From Dehalococcoidia bacterium (GTDB lineage: Bacteria; Chloroflexota; Dehalococcoidia; E44-bin15), in contig SOIC01000186.1 in assembly GCA_004377275.1 (NCBI GenBank), positions 1-6,820 on the forward strand: a DNA stretch of 6,820 bases, written 5' to 3'. Position numbers and translations under genes: made by a program. The notes below the pieces were generated by a model, which saw nothing but the letters and a program-made list of their open reading frames with translations, was not told the DNA's origin and did no database searches. Shown in pieces: positions 1-5,509 of the stretch; the stretch's first letter is position 1, and every line of letters begins with the position of its first letter.

Positions 1-49
1 CCTCTCCACGATGGATGAATCCCTCAACGTCAATGGGCAGGATGAGCAC
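1..49 (-). CDS. N-terminus of an unidentified divergent gene (partial, runs off left edge)
   Basis: Reading the - strand from a GTG at 49 gives an open frame, MLILPIDVEGFIHRGE, with no stop before the window edge. The start is supported by an almost perfect Shine-Dalgarno sequence, GGGAGGTGA at 63-55 on the - strand, with a 5-base spacer to the GTG. An in-frame GTG at 58 lies inside that ribosome site and is less likely. The gene would be divergent from the Crp/Fnr regulator at 119 and share its control region. I do not recognise the family from 16 residues. The opposite strand also has a short open frame ending at a TAG at 50-52, but it has no comparable support. Confidence 0.45.
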   Translation of the reverse strand, partial: MLILPIDVEGFIHRGE

Positions 50-69
50 TAGTCTCACCTCCCAATGGC

Positions 70-78
70 TGGTATAAT
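70..78 (+). promoter_or_regulatory. Extended -10 promoter of the Crp/Fnr regulator gene
   Basis: TGGTATAAT contains a perfect TATAAT (73-78) preceded by the TG of an extended -10 element (70-71). No good -35 box is visible 16-18 bases upstream, which is typical of extended -10 or activator-dependent promoters. The predicted transcription start is near 84-86, about 33 bases before the ATG at 119, at the left arm of the inverted repeat at 81-113. Confidence 0.5.
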
Positions 79-80
79 GA

Positions 81-113
81 TTCACCGGGTGCTACCACGG
101 CTACCCCGGTGAA
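81..113 (+). repeat. 9-bp perfect inverted repeat in the regulator leader
   Basis: TTCACCGGG (81-89) and CCCGGTGAA (105-113) are exact reverse complements separated by 15 bases. The repeat lies between the extended -10 box and the ATG at 119, and its right arm includes GGTGAA, the closest thing to a ribosome binding site for that ATG. It could be a DNA operator, for example for autoregulation, or an RNA stem limiting translation of the regulator. The sequence alone does not separate these. Confidence 0.5.
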
Positions 114-118
114 GAGAC

Positions 119-790
119 ATGGCTGTTACAGTAGAGTTTTTACAGTCCGTCCCCTATTTCTCTGGGCTTAGTGTTGCTGAACTCGATTCGATCATGGAAT
201 TCATCTTTGAGAAAACGTTGCAGCGAGGGGAGCTGGTCCTGATCGAGGAGGAGCCCGCTGAGGTATTATATTTTGTAGCCTCCGGCGCGGTTAAGGTGTT
301 CAAGACCTCGGCCGAGGGTAAAGAGCAGATTCTGAACATCGTGCGCCCCGGAGAGTCCTTCAATGACGTTTCCATCTTCGATGGCGGCCCCAACCCCGCC
401 AGTGTCCAGACTATGGGGCCTGTTGTTCTTTACGGTATCAGAAGGAGTGACCTGGAGATTATCCTCCGGGATCACCCCCAGGTAGCCCTGAATGTCACTA
501 AGGTCCTGGCGGGTCAAGCGCGCCACCTGGGATCACTGGTCGAGGACCTGTCCTTCAGACACGTCATTGGCCGGGTAGCCAAGATACTCCTGGAGCACGC
601 TGGAGATGGCACAGGCGCCAGGCCACGGCTTACCCAGCAGGATATGGCAGCGATGGCGGGCACTGTCCGCGAGGTAGTCGGCAGGTCGCTCAAAGCCCTG
701 GAAGATGATGGGGCGATCAGGTTGGAGCGCCACCGCATCGTAATCACCGATAAAGAAGCCCTTAAAGACATGGTGGCAGCATATTTTTGA
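119..790 (+). CDS. Crp/Fnr-family transcriptional regulator
   Basis: A 223-residue protein of normal family length. Residues about 12-125 form the cyclic-nucleotide-binding-type beta-roll (GELVLIEEEPAEVLYFVASG, then a glycine-rich stretch around 77-92). Residues about 126-145 are the dimerisation helix, and 146-209 the Crp-type winged helix-turn-helix (LTQQDMAAMAGTVREVVGRS, 171-190, then a wing ending RIVIT). The recognition helix keeps R184, E185 and R189, matching the R-E-x-x-x-R that contacts TGTGA half-sites in E. coli CRP rather than the E-x-x-S-R of FNR. There is not one cysteine in the protein, so it cannot hold an FNR-type iron-sulfur cluster. The effector (nucleotide, haem, redox or metabolite) is not evident. 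It lies directly upstream of a ferredoxin gene on the same strand, so control of anaerobic electron-carrier genes is a reasonable inference. Confidence 0.93.
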   Translation: MAVTVEFLQSVPYFSGLSVAELDSIMEFIFEKTLQRGELVLIEEEPAEVLYFVASGAVKVFKTSAEGKEQILNIVRPGESFNDVSIFDGGPNPASVQTMGPVVLYGIRRSDLEIILRDHPQVALNVTKVLAGQARHLGSLVEDLSFRHVIGRVAKILLEHAGDGTGARPRLTQQDMAAMAGTVREVVGRSLKALEDDGAIRLERHRIVITDKEALKDMVAAYF

Positions 791-803
791 GACAAAGGTC
801 ACA
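788..803 (+). promoter_or_regulatory. Possible CRP-like operator upstream of the ferredoxin gene
   Basis: TGAGA-CAAAGG-TCACA differs from the CRP consensus TGTGA-N6-TCACA at one core position. It overlaps the stop codon of the regulator gene and sits about 50 bases before the ferredoxin start. The upstream regulator has the matching recognition-helix residues (R184, E185, R189). No clear -10/-35 pair is visible between the site and the ferredoxin gene, so this is a candidate only. Confidence 0.3.
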
Positions 804-853
804 TTCCACAAGGTGCTCAGGTGATATTATGATTGCCGAGGGAGGCAGTTAGA

Positions 854-1072
854 GTGGTTGAAATGCCGGTGATTGACCGAGAAAAGTGTGACGGGTGCGG
901 GCTATGTGTTAGCGTGTGCCAGTGCAAAGTCCTGGTATTGGTCGACAACGTTGTAACTGTAATAGGGAAAGAAAAGTGCACCTCATGCAACCGCTGGTGT
1001 ACTCATTGCGAAGACGTCTGCCCCACCGGAGCCATACGCTGGCCCTTTGAAATAATTATCGAGGAGCGCTAG
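854..1072 (+). CDS. Small 2x[4Fe-4S]-type ferredoxin with ten cysteines
   Basis: A 72-residue soluble electron carrier of the bacterial-type ferredoxin fold. The first motif is C12-x2-C15-x2-C18-x3-C22 with an extra C24 (CDGCGLCVSVCQC), where the usual proline after the fourth cysteine is missing. The second is C42-x2-C45-x3-C49-x2-C52-x3-C56-P (CTSCNRWCTHCEDVCP), with one cysteine more than the standard Cx2Cx2Cx3CP. That gives ten cysteines, not eight, so which ones bind the clusters is uncertain. I chose the GTG at 854 because GAGGGAGG (838-845) sits at proper Shine-Dalgarno distance. A TTG at 833 would put that site inside the gene, and the ATG at 863 is the other option. It follows the Crp/Fnr gene by 63 bases and may be under its control. 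A weak stem (AGGAG 1062-1066, CTCCT 1076-1080) spans the stop but has no T-run. Confidence 0.85.
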   Translation: MVEMPVIDREKCDGCGLCVSVCQCKVLVLVDNVVTVIGKEKCTSCNRWCTHCEDVCPTGAIRWPFEIIIEER

Positions 1073-1179
1073 CAACTCCTGCTCTCAGCTTTCTTGCCCT
1101 CATCAACTACTCGCCTCACACCTATCTTATCATTCATCGCACCCTAGCCCTAAATGGGACAAAAGTCGCATACATGCGT

Positions 1180-1226
1180 CATCCCCTGATTTAAAATAAC
1201 TTTGGATATATATAAAACAGGGGATG
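1180..1226 (+). repeat. Inverted repeat that could mask a ribosome binding site
   Basis: CATCCCCTG (1180-1188) is the exact reverse complement of CAGGGGATG (1218-1226), with a 29-base A+T-rich loop between. The right arm contains AGGGG (1219-1223), the Shine-Dalgarno sequence of the gene starting at 1231. If transcription begins upstream of 1180, the transcript could fold so that this site is paired. Just upstream, CGCAT-AC-ATGCG (1167-1178) is a second short palindrome. The rest of the 1073-1227 gap shows no gene and no convincing -35/-10 pair. Confidence 0.45.
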
Positions 1227-1230
1227 CGTG

Positions 1231-1482
1231 ATGTGTAACAAACTGGAGACTGCGCCCGAAGAACCGACTAGTAAAGGTAAGTGTTGCCACTACTGGATAA
1301 TCGAGACCCCCGAAGGCCCTACCAGCAAAGGCGTGTGCCAGTTCTGCGGTGCGGAAAAGGAATTCGATAGTTACGGGCCAGATTCATGGTCACAGTGGGA
1401 GCGCGATACATCCACGCCTGCCAAATTCTCTGGCTCTGGCTTGCCAGACGTTTCACCTGCTAGCGAGCAGGATGATTCCTGA
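1231..1482 (+). CDS. Small Cys/His protein of unknown function, probable zinc-binding
   Basis: An 83-residue hydrophilic protein. The N-terminal half holds C18-C19-H20 and C36-x2-C39 (CCHYW ... CQFCG), which could form a small zinc ribbon. The C-terminal half (about 45-83) is rich in Ser, Pro and Asp and looks disordered. The core, W-I-I-E-x-P-x-GPTSKGVC-x2-CG, is one I associate from memory with short uncharacterised proteins of Chloroflexota. Residues 10-18 (EEPTSKGKC) and 28-36 (EGPTSKGVC) are near-identical copies 18 residues apart, so the region looks like an internal duplication. The ATG at 1231 is preferred to the in-frame GTG at 1228 because AGGGG (1219-1223) has better spacing to it. 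The cytochrome b gene follows after 23 bases on the same strand and may be co-transcribed. No function can be assigned. Confidence 0.72.
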   Translation: MCNKLETAPEEPTSKGKCCHYWIIETPEGPTSKGVCQFCGAEKEFDSYGPDSWSQWERDTSTPAKFSGSGLPDVSPASEQDDS

Positions 1483-1505
1483 CGCTGCATTAATAGGGGT
1501 ACAAC

Positions 1506-2240
1506 ATGAGTGGCGATAACCCAAGTGTGACACGCTCAAAAAGCAACCGGCGAATATTACATTGGGTAGTGGTAGGGGCCTTTTTCACACTATTAATTAC
1601 CGGCTTAATTATATACACACCAACTTTCTCAGCACTAGCTGCAGGTAGCTGGACCCGCCTTATCCACCGTATCGCCGCAGTGCTCCTAGTGGGTGCACCG
1701 ATAATCTATGCGTTGGTGAACCGCGGGGCAGCATGGCAGTGGATAAAGGAAGCCGCGATTTGGAACAGAAAGGCCTCCGCGACACCGTATCTTAATAGCT
1801 GGAAGAGGAAACACAAGGTATTAATATCGATTGGTTTTATCATCGTCGTGATGACTGGCATGATACAGTGGTTTTTAAAAGAGCTAGTACCATCCGGTGT
1901 ATTTAATGTGTCCTTGTTCATTCATGATATCGCTTTCTTCTCTGCCATCATAGCGCTGTTTTATCACATTTACTTCGAGTTCTACTGGTGGCACTGGAAG
2001 AGGGAATATTGCAGTGTGTGCAGCTTTGCCCAGTGTGCCAATGCATGTCCTTTCGGAGCCATGAATAGCAGGCAAGATGGTACTATCGAACGTGTCCACC
2101 AAAAGTGTAATAATTGCAGGCTCTGCATGGAGGACTGTCAACGTAATTCTTACTATAGGATTCAACCAGAGAAAGATACTCAACAGTTGAAGACAGAACC
2201 TAATGGGCAGAAGACCCTGAAATCTGCGATTATCCTCTAG
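1506..2240 (+). CDS. Membrane cytochrome b (formate dehydrogenase gamma-like) fused to a 2x[4Fe-4S] ferredoxin domain
   Basis: A 244-residue integral membrane electron-transfer protein. Four helices are visible at about 17-37, 52-71, 104-124 and 137-160. H19, H54, H140 and H154 are placed like the four haem ligands recalled for E. coli FdnI (His18, His57, His155, His169), including the 14-residue spacing of the last pair, so two b haems are expected. Positive charges at the N-terminus (10-16), in the loop at 73-103 and after helix 4 put both ends in the cytoplasm. Residues 169-211 form a ferredoxin-like domain: C169-x2-C172-x4-C177-x3-C181-P and C201-x2-C204-x2-C207-x3-C211. The first motif has two extra residues. 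The protein probably links a cytoplasmic ferredoxin or dehydrogenase to the quinone pool; the partner is not in this window. The start has AGGGGT (1495-1500) five bases upstream. Sampled G+C is about 38%, lower than its neighbours. Confidence 0.82.
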   Translation: MSGDNPSVTRSKSNRRILHWVVVGAFFTLLITGLIIYTPTFSALAAGSWTRLIHRIAAVLLVGAPIIYALVNRGAAWQWIKEAAIWNRKASATPYLNSWKRKHKVLISIGFIIVVMTGMIQWFLKELVPSGVFNVSLFIHDIAFFSAIIALFYHIYFEFYWWHWKREYCSVCSFAQCANACPFGAMNSRQDGTIERVHQKCNNCRLCMEDCQRNSYYRIQPEKDTQQLKTEPNGQKTLKSAIIL

Positions 2241-2256
2241 CTGCTTGAATAAAAAG

Positions 2257-2305
2257 TGGAGCGGGTGATGGGACTTAAACCTACGACGTCTTACTTGGTA
2301 ATTAG
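2257..2305 (-). pseudogene. Decayed 3' end of a glycine tRNA gene, possible integration scar
   Basis: On the - strand, 2284-2257 reads GTAGG-TTTAAGT-CCCAT, then CACCCGC, T and CCA. This matches the 3' end of bacterial tRNA-Gly: T-arm, acceptor strand, discriminator T73 and CCA. The T-stem has an A-C mismatch and the invariant C56 is T, so it is decayed. Before it, 2305-2290 (CTAATTACCAAGTAAG) resembles a worn anticodon arm of Gly type. The 5' acceptor strand that should pair (GCGGGTG) is absent near 2330, so the gene is not intact. After the CCA comes CTTTTT, as in a tRNA terminator. It lies in the gap between the two convergent blocks. 2306-2467 holds nothing else clear except a 5-bp hairpin, ACCGA-TGCT-TCGGT (2420-2433), without a T-run. 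Confidence 0.6.
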
Positions 2306-2467
2306 CGATATGATTTCGTGAATCTGGGGATAATGAAAACCCTGATTTCAAAACCTTGATTTGGTGTGTTTCTCGCTCCCGAATTACTTCTTGTCAAGGA
2401 GTTATCAATAAGACCCTCAACCGATGCTTCGGTGATAATGTGTTGGCGCTGGTGACCAGGACATGCG

Positions 2468-3694
2468 TCATGACCCTTCGGTAAAGCAAACCGCTGTCTT
2501 TACTGCCCTGCTCCTCTGCTTGTTCAAGTTGACTTCAATCATCTCCCGGTAGTCTTCAAGAGAGAATGTATGGGTAACCATAGACTCGAGATGAAACTTT
2601 TTTTGCTTTACAAAATCGATAGCCAAGTCAAAGATGTGCTCTCTTTTACCCTGCACATCAGTATAGCCATAGCAATAGACGCCCTTTATGGTCTGAAGTT
2701 TCAGCCAAAGGGGCGTGGGATCGAGCTTTACCTCCTTGCTAATCCCTACCACACTTAGTACCCCTCCTGTTCTCAGTGCCCTCATACCGGCATTAAGTGT
2801 CTCAGTGTTAGCTACAGTATCAAAGATCTTTGAGAATCCCCCCATAAGGATCTCTTGACCTAGCATGGGTTTGTACGCCTTTGCCCCGGTGATATGTATT
2901 GTGTGATACAAGATCTCACCATCTGTAATCAGATGATCGGCCCCTACCTTGGATGTCAGTTCCGCATGGAATATCGAGGGTTCAGCAACAGCAATAGAAC
3001 AGCCTATATCCAAGGCACGTGTTGCTTGAACGATAAGGTTACCGATCACACCACCCCCGATAACAAGAACCTTATCGTCGTCGTTGGGTGTGTTATCAAT
3101 CACTGCCTCGAGGGCCACCGCAACTGGCTCTATCATGGCGCCCTCTTTATGAGACATTTCCTGAGGTAATTTAAAAACCTGGTCTTTGTGTGCCACCAGA
3201 TATGGCGCAAAGCCTCCGCCTACATCGCGACATAAACCAGCCAACATGCCAGGGGCGAGATTGCCCTCAGCAAAGTTTTCGCAATTGGCTGGTCTACCCA
3301 TCCGACAGCTTCTACATACAGGTTCAATCCCTCTTATCGAGCAGCTAAGATACGGTGCAACAGTAACTACATCCCCTGTCTTTGTTCTATCAACACTGTT
3401 TCCAACTTCTATGACCTCGCCGCAAAGCTCATGGCCCATGGTGCATGGAAACGAGGTGAAAGGGGTTGCCGTTGGGGAATCCCGTAAGAGAATGAGGTTG
3501 ATATCGCTTCCACAAAACCCACAGACGATTGTCCTGATCTTTACCCAGTCAGAGGAGGGCAATGTTGGCTCCGGGACATCAACCAGCCGTACCGTCGCCA
3601 GGGGGCCATAATAGTAGAGTCGTTTGCTTATGCCCGCCAAGACCTTCAATGCTGCAAATTGAGGAATCGAAACAGAGAATTGCAAGGCCTTCAT
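2468..3694 (-). CDS. Zinc-dependent medium-chain alcohol/polyol dehydrogenase
   Basis: A 408-residue NAD(P)-dependent dehydrogenase of the MDR superfamily (alcohol, threonine, sorbitol and butanediol dehydrogenases). Visible are the catalytic zinc site C61-G-S-D, the G87-H88-E89 motif and the E189-P190 pair, and the structural zinc loop C118, C127-x2-C130-x7-C138. The Rossmann motif is VLVIGGGVIG (209-218). The GHE motif is followed by the usual G-x-V-x-x-V-G pattern. It is longer than the common 340-350 residues, with extra sequence at residues 7-30 and around 140-160. The RGIEP-C-x2-C loop resembles a subgroup of long zinc dehydrogenases that I remember from other bacteria. Substrate cannot be read from sequence. 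It is the last gene of the operon, 59 bases after the ThDP enzyme, and could reduce an aldehyde or ketone made by it. The Shine-Dalgarno is weak. No clear terminator follows. Confidence 0.88.
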   Translation of the reverse strand: MKALQFSVSIPQFAALKVLAGISKRLYYYGPLATVRLVDVPEPTLPSSDWVKIRTIVCGFCGSDINLILLRDSPTATPFTSFPCTMGHELCGEVIEVGNSVDRTKTGDVVTVAPYLSCSIRGIEPVCRSCRMGRPANCENFAEGNLAPGMLAGLCRDVGGGFAPYLVAHKDQVFKLPQEMSHKEGAMIEPVAVALEAVIDNTPNDDDKVLVIGGGVIGNLIVQATRALDIGCSIAVAEPSIFHAELTSKVGADHLITDGEILYHTIHITGAKAYKPMLGQEILMGGFSKIFDTVANTETLNAGMRALRTGGVLSVVGISKEVKLDPTPLWLKLQTIKGVYCYGYTDVQGKREHIFDLAIDFVKQKKFHLESMVTHTFSLEDYREMIEVNLNKQRSRAVKTAVCFTEGS

Positions 3695-3753
3695 ATCCTA
3701 GTCCATCCCCATGCAACCAGCCTCACATACTCATAATATGGCTACCTTCACAA

Positions 3754-5478
3754 TTAACTCCCCATATCGCAGCCTTCCATCCATAGGCTGTCTAGCAACA
3801 CCGCGTCTGGCGCTTCCAGATGCACAGCTGCGTCCACAATTACATCCAGCACCGCAGGCAAGCCGGACTCTACCGATCTTTGTAGAGCAGGCCGAATCTG
3901 CGCCGGCTCGGTGACCCGTTCACCATAGCATCCCAGCGCCTCGGCTAGCTTGTCATAACGGGCGTCGGTAAAGTCCACGCCGCAGTAGCGTTCCCCATAG
4001 CTCAGCTTCTGCGTTGCTTTGATCATTCCCCAAGCCTGGTCGTTGGTAATGATGACTATAATCGGTGCGTTCTCCCGCCGCGCTGTTTCCATCTCCATAG
4101 CATTGAAACCGAATGAGCCGTCGCCGGTGATGCAATAGACAGCTATGTCAGGCCGAGCCAACTTGGCCGCTACGGCATACGGCACACCTGACCCAAGATG
4201 GCCTGAATCGAAAGCATGGAGAAAGGTGCGAGGTTCATAGATGCGGTTCTGATAGAAGGACCAGACTGGTGTGTTGCCTCCATCCTGAGCGTAGATGGCC
4301 CCGCGGGGGAAGAACTGGCGAACCTCCCTCATGAGGCGTAGTGGATGAATAGGCGTCTTGTCAGAACGGGCTCCTTCCTCCCAGCCATTTACCCAGGTTT
4401 TCTGTGCCTGACGGGCGTCTTCGAACTGGGGGTTCTCAGCCTTAGGTCCTGTCCGCATTTTCACCGCCTCCAGCAAGGCGCGAAGGGTGCTCTTGGCATC
4501 GCCTACCAAGGCTAGGTCTACCGGCCGGTTCAGGGCGATGTTCTGGGGTTCTATGTCAATTTGTATCCATCGCTGCGTGTTTATTTCCCCCCATAATGGT
4601 GGGCGTCCCCAGAAGTCTCCCTCCCCCAGGCGACCACCCACCAGGAGTACCACGTCAGCCGCAGCTTGAGCTTTGAATGCGGCAGTGGCCCCAGGAATCA
4701 AGCACAGGGGATGATCCTCGGGGATAGCCCCCCGTGCAACTAGGCTTGTTGTCACCGCAGCCGAGAGATATTCCGCCAGCTCCACCACCTCCGCCCAGGC
4801 CCCAGACCGCAGTACCCCGCCACCGGGGTGAATGAGCGGCCACTGGGCATTCGCCAGCATCTCTGCTGCTCGGTCGATAAGAGACGAATCAGCTACTGAT
4901 AGCGTTGTGGCGCGATAGCGCTGCGGCGACATGATTGGGCATGCCTCCGTATCTATCTTGTCGCAAAGCACATTGTTGGGCAAGTCAAGGTAAACAGGGG
5001 CCGGCCGACCGGATGAGGTAGCGCGGAATGCCAGTTGCACAAGCTCAGGCATCCGCCTCACGTCGTTCACCAGTGCCCGCCATTTGGTGATGGGAGTCAT
5101 CAGGGAGATCTGATCCAGAGCCTGCATGGAGCCATGCTCGGGATAGCAGCGCCAGCTCTGCGTTTGTGCTCCCAGAACAACCATAGGGACCGAGTCGGCC
5201 CAGGCCGGGTAGACACCAGGTACCAGGTCGGCTACCCCCGGTCCTACCGTGCCCAGGCATACCCCAGGCTCACCGGTCACCCGCGCCCAGGCATCGGCCA
5301 TGTGGGCCGCCGCCTGTTCGTGCCGGGTGGTTACGAACTTCAGTCCCGCCTCACCCCCCAACCGATAGATGGCGTCGGTGATAGGATTACACTGGTCACC
5401 CGGAATGCCAAACACATAACGCACACCCTCTTCCATTAGACATCGCACCAAGGCCTCCGCCCCTTTCATGGTAGTCAT
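3754..5478 (-). CDS. Thiamine-diphosphate enzyme of the acetolactate synthase / 2-oxoacid decarboxylase superfamily
   Basis: A 574-residue protein with the three domains of this superfamily: an N-terminal Pyr domain (about 3-170) with the cofactor-activating glutamate E54 in TTRHEQAAAHMADAWAR, a central domain (about 195-340, with GGGVLRSG and LVGGRLGEGDFWG), and a C-terminal PP domain with the ThDP/Mg motif G452-D-G-S ... N479-D. It would cleave or form a C-C bond next to a carbonyl: acetolactate synthase, 2-oxoacid decarboxylase, hydroxyacyl-CoA lyase and sulfoacetaldehyde acetyltransferase all fit this layout. I cannot choose between them; the next gene, a zinc dehydrogenase, suits a product that is an aldehyde or acyloin. 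The start at 5478 is strongly supported by AAGGAGG (5493-5487) with an 8-base spacer. It lies 31 bases after the tandem-ACT gene. Sampled G+C averages near 58%, higher than the genes on either side. Confidence 0.9.
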   Translation of the reverse strand: MTTMKGAEALVRCLMEEGVRYVFGIPGDQCNPITDAIYRLGGEAGLKFVTTRHEQAAAHMADAWARVTGEPGVCLGTVGPGVADLVPGVYPAWADSVPMVVLGAQTQSWRCYPEHGSMQALDQISLMTPITKWRALVNDVRRMPELVQLAFRATSSGRPAPVYLDLPNNVLCDKIDTEACPIMSPQRYRATTLSVADSSLIDRAAEMLANAQWPLIHPGGGVLRSGAWAEVVELAEYLSAAVTTSLVARGAIPEDHPLCLIPGATAAFKAQAAADVVLLVGGRLGEGDFWGRPPLWGEINTQRWIQIDIEPQNIALNRPVDLALVGDAKSTLRALLEAVKMRTGPKAENPQFEDARQAQKTWVNGWEEGARSDKTPIHPLRLMREVRQFFPRGAIYAQDGGNTPVWSFYQNRIYEPRTFLHAFDSGHLGSGVPYAVAAKLARPDIAVYCITGDGSFGFNAMEMETARRENAPIIVIITNDQAWGMIKATQKLSYGERYCGVDFTDARYDKLAEALGCYGERVTEPAQIRPALQRSVESGLPAVLDVIVDAAVHLEAPDAVLLDSLWMEGCDMGS

Positions 5479-5486
5479 CTTTATAT

Positions 5487-5493
5487 CCTCCTT
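5487..5493 (-). promoter_or_regulatory. Strong ribosome binding site of the ThDP enzyme gene
   Basis: The - strand reads AAGGAGG, then eight bases, then the ATG at 5478. This is near the ideal complement of the 16S rRNA 3' end and is the strongest translation start in the - strand operon. It decides between this ATG and the in-frame ATG at 5469 (Met4). Confidence 0.8.
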
Positions 5494-5509
5494 TCATCTC
5501 TGTTTGACG

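Noticed and set aside
1062..1080. AGGAG/CTCCT stem over the ferredoxin stop codon as an intrinsic terminator.
   Set aside because: It is short, has a 9-base loop and is followed by mixed sequence rather than a T-run.
1884..2351. 155-codon open frame on the - strand over the cytochrome b gene and the following gap.
   Set aside because: It is antisense to a gene with clear membrane helices and metal ligands, shows no recognisable domain, and runs through the tRNA remnant.
2420..2433. Hairpin ACCGA-TGCT-TCGGT as a terminator of the - strand operon.
   Set aside because: The stem is only 5 bp and neither strand has a T-run after it.
1172..2471. 11-base direct repeat ACATGCGTCAT at 1172-1182 and 2461-2471, bracketing the Cys/His, cytochrome b and tRNA-scar region.
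   Set aside because: Several repeated 11-mers are expected by chance in 6.8 kb, the second copy runs into the dehydrogenase coding end, and there is no longer match or element structure, so it is not good evidence for element ends.
3186..3611. 141-codon + strand open frame inside the dehydrogenase gene.
   Set aside because: It is antisense to the zinc-binding motifs of the dehydrogenase, with no ribosome site or domain.
3712..3752. TCACA half-sites upstream of the dehydrogenase gene as CRP-like operators.
   Set aside because: The opposite half-sites (TGCAA, TATGG) each have two mismatches in five bases, so the match is no better than chance.
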